Shown here piece by piece: positions 4,649-10,421 of a DNA stretch of 10,421 bases. Made by a program: the position numbers and the translations under genes. The stretch's first letter is position 1. Each line of letters begins with the position of its first letter. The notes under the pieces were generated by a model, which was not told the origin of the DNA, did no database searches, and was given only the letters and a program-made list of their open reading frames with translations. The stretch is from Bacteroidales bacterium Bact_16 (lineage in GTDB: Bacteria; Bacteroidota; Bacteroidia; Bacteroidales; UBA932): the NCBI GenBank assembly GCA_001602885.1, contig LUZH01000009.1, positions 1 to 10,421 of the forward strand. The letters are read 5' to 3'.

Positions 4649-6265
4649 CTAGCGGCGGATGAGGAGCCGCACCAGCAGCAGCGCAGCCAGCAGCAGAAAT
4701 ACCAGCGTGCACACGCGGCCGACCAGGTCGCCGTGCAGTACATAGAGCGTCTGGGCGGAATTGAGATTCACCTGCCCGGCGAGCGTCCCGCGCGTCCACC
4801 AGTCGGTCTGGGAGAGGACCTCTCCCCGCTGGTCGATGAAGCAGGAGATGCCGGTGTTGCCGCAGCGGGCGATGTCGCGCCGCAGCTCGATGGCGCGCAG
4901 GCGCGCGTAGCTGAGGTGCTGGCGGTAGCCCGGCGTGTCGCCCCACCAGGCGTCGTTGGTGATGATGGTCAGGGCCTTGGCGCCGGCCTTGACGTAGCCG
5001 GTACAATACTCGGGATAGACGGACTCATAACAGACGGCGCAGCCGACCGGGATGCGCTTCTGCCCGAAATGCAGCACCGTGGGCGCTTCCTGCCCCACGG
5101 AGCGGCCCATCAGGCCGGATGTGCCCATCTTCTTGGAGAGCCAGTCGTCCAGCGGGACGAAGATCTTCGGCCAGGGCGTCATCTCCACGCCGATGACCAG
5201 CTTGCTCTTGTGGCAGTATTCAAGCGGCCCTTCGGGGCGCGCCATCAGGGCGCTGTTGTGCGAGACGATCCAGCCGTCGCCGTAGGGGCGCGAGAGGATC
5301 GAGGGCGCCGAGCGGGTCTCGAAGATGTCGTAGGTGCTGGCGCCGAAAAGCAGCTCCGCGCCGGGGTGCGCGGCCAGGAAAGCGCGGAAGGCGCGCACGG
5401 TCGCGGACCGCTCCGGGTCGTTGAGCACGATGTCGCCCGTGAAGGTCTCGGGGGCGAGCAGGAGCAAGGGCTTGCGCAGGGTATCGGGAAGCGCGCGGGC
5501 GAATTCGTCCAGCAGGACTTCCGTCTGCTGCGCCTGCGTCATCGACTGGAACTTCTGGTACGGATCGAGATTGGGCTGGCCGATGAGCACGTCCACCGTG
5601 CCCTCGGAACGCTCCTCATAAGCGTCGTAGATGAGCTTGGAGCCCACCAGCGGGCCGGCCACGGCCATGGTCAGGCCGAGGACCGCGCAGACGCGCGCAA
5701 TGCCGCGCCAGCGGGACCAGAAGCCGTCGAAGACGGCGACCAGCAGGCCATACACGCCCAGGTTGACCACCCAGATCCAGAGCGAGCCGCCCAGGGTCCC
5801 GGTGAACTCATACCACTGGATCAGGCGCGTGCTCCGGGCGAAAGCGCCGCCGAGCGTGAGCCACGGCCAGGAGAAATCGACATCGAAATAGCGCCGCTCG
5901 AACGCGATCCACATCGCGGCCAGGAAGATATAGGGCAGCGCGCCCTGCATCTTCTTGCGCGCGAGGCGGAAGAGAAGCCAGATGAGGAGCATCTGCAGCG
6001 CGTTCGCGACGATGGCGAAGACGGCGCCGCCCGCGGTGGCGTTCCAGACCCAGAAGGTCGTGGCGGCGTTCCACGCCAGGAAAGTGAAGAAGGGGAAGAG
6101 CCACGAAGCGCGGACTTTGCACTGCTCCGCCACGGCATCCGCGACCAGGAGCGGGACAAACGCGACCAGGGCGAGCAGCCCTGCGTGCGGAATCAGCCAG
6201 GGAAGGCTCAGCAACAGCGCGGAAAGCGCGGAAAGGAGCCAGAGCAGGAGGCGGGTCTTTCTCAT
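4649..6265 (-). CDS. lnt: Apolipoprotein N-acyltransferase
   Basis: Adds the third acyl chain to the N-terminal cysteine of diacylated lipoproteins at the periplasmic face of the inner membrane. The 538-residue product has an N-terminal multi-helix membrane region (about 1-215), a nitrilase-like domain (about 225-505) and a final membrane helix at 517-536, the standard Lnt layout. The catalytic triad can be placed as Glu273 (LLAPETF), Lys353 (CHKSKLV) and Cys412 (VGCAVCYESV). Glu361 lies 8 residues after the lysine, as does the essential Glu of E. coli Lnt. The segment after the lysine reads LVIGVE rather than the proteobacterial LVPFGE, a divergence in sequence but not in spacing. The start codon overlaps the stop of the upstream RluD gene (4 bp), so it is last in a leftward operon. 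Confidence 0.94.
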   Translation of the reverse strand: MRKTRLLLWLLSALSALLLSLPWLIPHAGLLALVAFVPLLVADAVAEQCKVRASWLFPFFTFLAWNAATTFWVWNATAGGAVFAIVANALQMLLIWLLFRLARKKMQGALPYIFLAAMWIAFERRYFDVDFSWPWLTLGGAFARSTRLIQWYEFTGTLGGSLWIWVVNLGVYGLLVAVFDGFWSRWRGIARVCAVLGLTMAVAGPLVGSKLIYDAYEERSEGTVDVLIGQPNLDPYQKFQSMTQAQQTEVLLDEFARALPDTLRKPLLLLAPETFTGDIVLNDPERSATVRAFRAFLAAHPGAELLFGASTYDIFETRSAPSILSRPYGDGWIVSHNSALMARPEGPLEYCHKSKLVIGVEMTPWPKIFVPLDDWLSKKMGTSGLMGRSVGQEAPTVLHFGQKRIPVGCAVCYESVYPEYCTGYVKAGAKALTIITNDAWWGDTPGYRQHLSYARLRAIELRRDIARCGNTGISCFIDQRGEVLSQTDWWTRGTLAGQVNLNSAQTLYVLHGDLVGRVCTLVFLLLAALLLVRLLIRR

Positions 6266-7287
6266 TCTTCAGGCATCTGGCCGCTGTATTTGCGCCACTT
6301 GTCCAGGAGGGCGGCCATGTCCTCCGGCAGCGTGGAATCGAACTGGAGCCACTCCCCCGTGCGTGGATGCACGAAGCCCAGCGTGCGGGCGTGCAGCGCC
6401 TGCCGGGGGCAGATCGCGAAGCAGTTCTGGATGAACTGGCGGTATTTGGCGTAGATGGTCCCCTTGCGGATCTCCGCGCCGCCATAGCGTTCGTCGTTGA
6501 AAATGGGATGCCCCAGCTGGGACATGTGCACGCGGATCTGGTGCGTGCGGCCCGTCTCCAGCTTGCATTCGACCAGGGTCACGAAGCCGAAGCGCTCCAG
6601 CACCTTCCAGTGCGTGACGGCGCGCTTGCCGTGCTCCTCGTCTTCGACGGAGCGGAAGCGCAGGCGGTCGCCGGGATCGCGGCCGATGAAGCTCTCCACC
6701 GTGCCCTCGTCCTCGGGCATGTCGCCCCAGACGATGGCGTTGTAGCGGCGGTCGATGCTGTGGTCGAAGAACTGCTTGGCCAGCTTGAGCTGCGACTCGT
6801 CGTTCTTCGCCACGGCCAGCAGGCCACTGGTGTCCTTGTCGATGCGGTGCACCAGGATGCCCATCCGCTCGTCCATCGCATCTGCGTCCTGGCTGATGCC
6901 CAGGTGGTGCGAGAGGGCGTTGATGAGCGTGCCCTCGTAGTGGCCGTGGCCGGGATGGACCACCATCCCCGCCGGCTTGTTGACCACCAGCACGTCGTCG
7001 TCTTCATAGACGATATTGAGCGGGATGTCCTGCGGGATGATCTCCAGTCCGCGGCGCCGGTAGGGCATCACAAAGCGGATCACGTCGCCCGGGCGGACGA
7101 TATAGTTGGCCTTGACGGGCGTCTCCCCCACCCGCACGTAGCCTTCCTTGAAGGCCTGCTGGATGCGGTTGCGGGACGTGTCCTCGAGGTGGGTGGACAT
7201 ATATTTGTCGATCCGGACGGGCGCCTGCCCCGGATCCACTTCCAGACGGAAGTGCTCGAACATCTCCTGCGGCTCCTGCGTCGTCAT
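6262..7287 (-). CDS. rluD: RluA-family 23S rRNA pseudouridine synthase (RluD type)
   Basis: Isomerises uridine to pseudouridine in rRNA. An S4 RNA-binding domain at about 24-75 is followed by the synthase domain, with the motif HRIDKDTSG at 147-155 (catalytic Asp150) and GRTHQIRVHM at 246-255. The presence of S4 and the motif set suit RluD, although RluC or another family member cannot be excluded without a tree. After NDERYGG there is an extra segment of roughly 20 residues (about 272-293) before ALHA. The 341-residue length is usual. ATG 7287 overlaps the PASTA gene's stop, and the gene's own stop overlaps the lnt start, so tight translational coupling is likely. Confidence 0.92.
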   Translation of the reverse strand: MTTQEPQEMFEHFRLEVDPGQAPVRIDKYMSTHLEDTSRNRIQQAFKEGYVRVGETPVKANYIVRPGDVIRFVMPYRRRGLEIIPQDIPLNIVYEDDDVLVVNKPAGMVVHPGHGHYEGTLINALSHHLGISQDADAMDERMGILVHRIDKDTSGLLAVAKNDESQLKLAKQFFDHSIDRRYNAIVWGDMPEDEGTVESFIGRDPGDRLRFRSVEDEEHGKRAVTHWKVLERFGFVTLVECKLETGRTHQIRVHMSQLGHPIFNDERYGGAEIRKGTIYAKYRQFIQNCFAICPRQALHARTLGFVHPRTGEWLQFDSTLPEDMAALLDKWRKYSGQMPEE

Positions 7288-8072
7288 TTGCTGGCAGAAG
7301 GGAGTTTGGCAGGGTCAGTGGTCAGCGACATCGTGATCTCGGAGCCCATGCGCACCTTCTCGGAAGGGGCGGGGCGCTGCTGGTACACGAACGCGCTCAC
7401 GGAGTCGGCGTAGGTCTTGACCGTCTCGTCGAAATGCAGCCGGCCGACGTTGAGCGAGCTCTCGAGCGCCTGGTCGACGGCCGGGAGATACTGCTTGCCG
7501 AGGAGTTTCGGGACGTAGGTCATGTTCTCGTTGGGGTTCAGGCCCAGCACCAGGTTGATGGTGGTGCCGCTGGCCAGGCTGGTGCCCGGCTTGATATCCA
7601 CCCCGCCGCGCTGCTGACGCAGCACGCTGTTGGTGGCGATGTCGCGCGTGTAGATCAGGCGGCCCAGCGACAGGCCGGCCCGGGCGAGCTCGCCCTTGGC
7701 CTGGCGCAGCGAGAAGCCGACCAGAGAAGGCATCATCACCTCCTTGGGGACCGTGGTGTTGGTGGTCAGGCGGACCCGGCGGCCGCGCTTGACCTGCGCG
7801 CCGGCGCCGGGCGTCTGCAGATAGACGACGCCGGGCTTGAGGCGCTTGACATAGACGGAGTCCGCCAGGACGATCCGCACGCCGGCGTTCGAAGCGGCCT
7901 TGCGGGCTTCGCTCCAGGTCATGTTGGTGAAATCGGGCACTTCGATCTGCTTGTTGTGCTGCGTGCCCAGGTTGAGCAGGACGCTCACGAGCGTGACCAG
8001 CACCACCACGAAGGCGATGGCGAGCAGGACGTTCTTGACAATCCAGTTGTTGAGAATCCCTTTGATATCCAT
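7284..8072 (-). CDS. Membrane-anchored PASTA-domain protein
   Basis: A 262-residue protein with a short cytoplasmic N-terminus, one membrane helix at about 14-35 and three consecutive PASTA-like repeats outside: about 42-105 (VPDFTNMTWSEARKAA), 110-178 (MPSLVGFSLRQAKGEL) and 184-252 (VPKLLGKQYLPAVDQAL). Each repeat has the V/MPxLxG start, an amphipathic helix and a closing strand after a P-G or G-turn. PASTA domains elsewhere bind peptidoglycan or septal proteins on Ser/Thr kinases and PBPs. Here no kinase or transpeptidase domain is attached, so a structural or envelope-sensing role is the most that can be inferred. It starts 6 bp after the LysE-family stop and overlaps the RluD gene by 4 bp. 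Confidence 0.85.
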   Translation of the reverse strand: MDIKGILNNWIVKNVLLAIAFVVVLVTLVSVLLNLGTQHNKQIEVPDFTNMTWSEARKAASNAGVRIVLADSVYVKRLKPGVVYLQTPGAGAQVKRGRRVRLTTNTTVPKEVMMPSLVGFSLRQAKGELARAGLSLGRLIYTRDIATNSVLRQQRGGVDIKPGTSLASGTTINLVLGLNPNENMTYVPKLLGKQYLPAVDQALESSLNVGRLHFDETVKTYADSVSAFVYQQRPAPSEKVRMGSEITMSLTTDPAKLPSASK

Positions 8073-8078
8073 ATTCTG

Positions 8079-8699
8079 TCAGTTTCCTAAAATCATGATC
8101 AGGCCGCGCACGATCAGTACGACGGCAAAAATGCAGACCAGGCCGCCGGCGACCCGGCTCACGATGCGGAGCGTCTTCTCGTTGATCCGCAGGAAGCGCG
8201 AAAGCAGCCAGGTGATCAGGGTCCAGTACGTGAACTCGCCGAGGCCGACCATCGGGATCAGGATCCAGATCGGCGTGCGGGACACGCCGCCGCCCAGGCG
8301 GAAGCCCGTGAGCAGGGCCAGCATCGTGGCCAGCGCCGCCGGGTTGGACAGGGTGCTGGTGAAGGCCTGCAGGGTGCAGGACTTGCCGGACACCTGCCGC
8401 TTGTCGGCGGGCAGGGACAGGGAGACTTCGCGGAAGCACATCCCGGCGCCGATCACGCCGATGATGGCGCCGCCGACCAGCAGGAAGATCCCTTCGTGGT
8501 CCAGGACGAACTGCTTGATCAGCTCGAGGGTCAGCAGGCCGACGCCGGCATAGACCATGTCGCCCATCGCGGCGCCCAGGCCGACCATCAGGCCGGTCTT
8601 GCGGCCGTGGCACAAAGTGCGCTGGACCACCATCACCAGGATGGGGCCAAAGGGAACGGCGGCGATCACGCCGACCAGCAATGCTCTCAGAATCTCCAT
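8079..8699 (-). CDS. LysE/RhtB-family amino-acid exporter-like membrane protein
   Basis: A 206-residue integral membrane protein with about six hydrophobic segments. Family hallmarks are AAVPFGPILVMVVQRTL at 13-29, GLGAAMGDMVYAG at 40-52 and the FTSTLSNPAAL segment at 113-123. LysE/RhtB proteins export amino acids or similar small solutes across the inner membrane; the substrate here cannot be deduced. A hydrophilic loop at about 92-108 (LPADKRQVSGKSC) separates the halves. A -7-like TATCTTTG lies 8 nt before the ATG, so this gene probably opens the operon with the PASTA, RluD and Lnt genes. Confidence 0.87.
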   Translation of the reverse strand: MEILRALLVGVIAAVPFGPILVMVVQRTLCHGRKTGLMVGLGAAMGDMVYAGVGLLTLELIKQFVLDHEGIFLLVGGAIIGVIGAGMCFREVSLSLPADKRQVSGKSCTLQAFTSTLSNPAALATMLALLTGFRLGGGVSRTPIWILIPMVGLGEFTYWTLITWLLSRFLRINEKTLRIVSRVAGGLVCIFAVVLIVRGLIMILGN

Positions 8700-8707
8700 A
8701 TATCCTA

Positions 8708-8715
8708 CAAAGATA
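8708..8715 (-). promoter_or_regulatory. Candidate -7 promoter box for the LysE-family operon
   Basis: TATCTTTG on the minus strand matches TAnnTTTG and ends 8 nt before the ATG at 8699. The T-rich tail of the upstream terminator occupies the space where a -33 box would be, and no exact TTTG is found there. Confidence 0.5.
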
Positions 8716-8716
8716 A

Positions 8717-8759
8717 TAAAAGAAAAAGAAAAGCGGCCCGCTTTCCGGCAGGCCGCTTT
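8717..8759 (-). terminator. Rho-independent terminator after the outer-membrane barrel gene
   Basis: On the minus strand, AAAGCGGCC (8759-8751) pairs perfectly with GGCCGCTTT (8738-8730) across a 12-nt loop. A T-rich tract (TCTTTTTCTTTTA) follows. It begins 18 bp after the barrel gene's stop and separates it from the LysE-family operon on the same strand. Confidence 0.85.
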
Positions 8760-8777
8760 CTCTATGCGGAAGATGGA

Positions 8778-10421
8778 TTACATCATCGGACGTCCGCCAC
8801 CCATCATCGGGCCGCCCATCGGCATTCCGCCGCCACGGCCGCCGCGACCGCCGCGGCCGCCCGGCATGCCGCCGCCCATCCGGCCGCGTCCCGCACCACG
8901 GCCCATCGAGCCGAAGTTGTAGGAGAACGAGAGGATGATGTAACGGCCGAGCGTCTTGCTGAGGGACTCGACGTGACGGTTGTTGGAGTCGGTGACCCGC
9001 AGGTTGCGGGACTGGCCGAGCAGGTCGGACACGTACAGCGAGAGGTTGGCGGCGCCAATCGTCTTGCTGACCGTGGCGTTGATGATCATCTGAGGATCCT
9101 GGGGCGTGGTGAAGCCGTTGTACCAGCGGTAGTTGGCGTTCGCGCTCAGGGACATGCCCGCCGCCATCCAGTTCCAGGTCAGTTCGGCCGTGGCCACGTT
9201 GGACCAGGTCGTGGAACTCTGGGAATTGATGCCAATCGATTTCATCCGCCCCTCATACTCGCTGATCAGCGACTGGTCGCCCTTGTGGCGGTACTGGGTG
9301 TGCTCCATGTTGGTGCTCGCACCGATGGAGGCCTGCAGCGCAGTGCCACGGTAGGTCAGGCGGAGGCGCTCGTTGACCGAGAAGTTGTCGGTATAGTGCT
9401 CCACGACGTGGGCCTTGTAGAAGGCCGGATCGGAGAACTTGCCCACGATCTCGTTGATGAAGTCGTAGAAGTCGCTCTCATAGAACTTGGACATATCCAC
9501 GTTGCTGCCTTCGAAGGAGAAGGTCTGGTTCCATCTGGCGCCCGTGTTGTTATTGATCGAGAAGGCGGAACCGCGGCCCAGCGGGGTGTTGCTGAACATG
9601 TTGATTCCTGCGTTCTTCGTGGTCGGGGCGTTGAACGGGATCGAGTAGGAAATGCCCTTCTCGTCGCGGATGGACATGTTGGCGATCGGGTTCTGGGTGA
9701 AGCCGCCGTTGGCGCGGATGTTGAACGAGGAGAAGGTGACCCGGTTGCTGCTCCGGTACTCCGCGTTGATGTTGTGCTGGAAGGACGGAGTCAGGGACGG
9801 GTTACCCAGCGTCTGGTTCAGCACGTTGGACGGATCCGGCGTAGGCTGCAGCTGCTGGATGGACGGCTGGCTGGACGTACCGCGGTAGAAGAAGCGGATG
9901 AGCTTGTCATCGGTGAAGTTGTAGAACATCATCACCTGCGGGGAGAAGTTCCAGCGGTTGTCCTTGTATTCCTGCGGCACATAGACGTCAGTCGCCATGT
10001 TGTAGGTCTTCGTGCTGTTGAAGGTGTACTCCGGCATGGCGGAGAAACCGGCCTGCAGATGCAGCTGGTCGTTCTGGAAGAGGACGTTGGCCCCGATCTC
10101 GTGACGACGGCTGAGGTTCATGGTCCCGTTGGAATAGCGGGGATCGAAGGCGTGGTCGTTGAAGAGGTCGTAGGAGTTCCTCTCAGAGACGGACTTCATC
10201 CAGCTGAAGGAGTAGTTGCCCTCGATGTAGAAGTAGTTGCCGAGCGGTTCGGTATAGGTCAGGGTCGAAATGACATTGTAGTTCTGCTGGTCCTGGAGGA
10301 CGTTCTGGTTCAACAGGGTCTCGCCCGTCCTCTCGCCGTTGGCGTTGTAGTAGTGGGTCTTGCTGTTGTTGATCGCATCCATGTCGTTCTTCGAGAGATT
10401 GAAGTTGACATTGGCCGTGAG
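8778..10421 (-). CDS. Outer-membrane beta-barrel protein (OMP_b-brl_3 / TonB-receptor-like), C-terminal part with Gly/Met/Arg tail
   Basis: About 547 residues are visible. The frame stays open to the right edge (13 codons beyond the first in-window ATG at 10382), so the N-terminus is missing. The protein shows alternating aromatic/polar beta strands. It carries a segment typical of Bacteroidota barrel proteins related to TonB-dependent receptors: FYRGTSSQPSIQQLQP, then LNQTLGNPSLTPSFQHNIN. The last strand (RYIILSFSYNF) would normally end the protein on an aromatic residue. Here 43 residues follow, encoded at 8781-8909: 21 Gly, 9 Met, 7 Arg and 4 Pro. A carboxypeptidase-regulatory-like or plug domain would be expected upstream, outside the window. 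Substrate is unknown, and no SusD partner follows downstream; the next gene is a LysE-family exporter after a terminator. Confidence 0.85.
   Translation of the reverse strand, partial: LTANVNFNLSKNDMDAINNSKTHYYNANGERTGETLLNQNVLQDQQNYNVISTLTYTEPLGNYFYIEGNYSFSWMKSVSERNSYDLFNDHAFDPRYSNGTMNLSRRHEIGANVLFQNDQLHLQAGFSAMPEYTFNSTKTYNMATDVYVPQEYKDNRWNFSPQVMMFYNFTDDKLIRFFYRGTSSQPSIQQLQPTPDPSNVLNQTLGNPSLTPSFQHNINAEYRSSNRVTFSSFNIRANGGFTQNPIANMSIRDEKGISYSIPFNAPTTKNAGINMFSNTPLGRGSAFSINNNTGARWNQTFSFEGSNVDMSKFYESDFYDFINEIVGKFSDPAFYKAHVVEHYTDNFSVNERLRLTYRGTALQASIGASTNMEHTQYRHKGDQSLISEYEGRMKSIGINSQSSTTWSNVATAELTWNWMAAGMSLSANANYRWYNGFTTPQDPQMIINATVSKTIGAANLSLYVSDLLGQSRNLRVTDSNNRHVESLSKTLGRYIILSFSYNFGSMGRGAGRGRMGGGMPGGRGGRGGRGGGMPMGGPMMGGGRPMM

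Noticed and set aside
4733..6454. 573-codon plus-strand open frame opposite lnt
   Set aside because: It is antisense to lnt and rich in Glu, Arg, Gly and Ala with no domain pattern, as expected from GC-rich codon bias. lnt carries its full catalytic triad.

Overview
The window looks like a chromosomal segment of a GC-rich member of the Bacteroidota, probably Bacteroidales. The evidence is threefold. It ends in an outer-membrane beta-barrel protein of the Bacteroidota OMP_b-brl_3 / TonB-dependent-receptor-like type. Several genes are preceded by the Bacteroidota -7 promoter box TAnnTTTG and have no obvious Shine-Dalgarno sequence. The order of small housekeeping genes (PASTA protein, RluD-type synthase, Lnt) also fits that phylum. 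Sampled coding lines run near 65% GC. No genus can be named from the sequence alone.

Layout, left to right. Positions 2-1186 hold the 3' half of lon (+). Positions 1187-2419 hold an accessory island of lower GC. It contains two ungapped copies of an 85-bp paired-palindrome unit, about 80% identical to each other, flanking a broken Y1/HUH (REP-associated, RAYT-like) transposase gene at 1462-2302. Some of the palindromes also look like transcription terminators. Next is a divergent pair: ung (-, 2420-3091) and coaD (+, 3128-3601), with back-to-back TATATTTG boxes in a 36-bp gap. coaD is followed, with overlapping starts and stops, by a periplasmic thioredoxin-like protein (3598-4425) and an 80-residue ribbon-helix-helix-like protein (4403-4645). 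That operon converges with a leftward operon, in transcription order: LysE-family exporter (8699-8079), PASTA protein (8072-7284), RluD-type pseudouridine synthase (7287-6262) and apolipoprotein N-acyltransferase lnt (6265-4649). The last three overlap by 4 bp at each junction. Upstream on the same strand, and separated by a terminator, is the C-terminal part of an outer-membrane barrel protein that runs off the right edge and ends in a 43-residue Gly/Met/Arg-rich tail.

Most of the window is ordinary housekeeping: protein quality control, DNA repair, CoA synthesis, rRNA modification and lipoprotein maturation. The part that deserves attention is the island at 1187-2419. It has the hallmarks of a REP/REPIN-like family beside its cognate tyrosine transposase, and here the transposase is decayed: the HUH motif is retained, the segment that should carry the catalytic tyrosine is missing, and the reading frame is shifted. 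The palindromes have fixed dimensions (9-bp arms, 16-nt loops, 17-nt linker) with variable loops.
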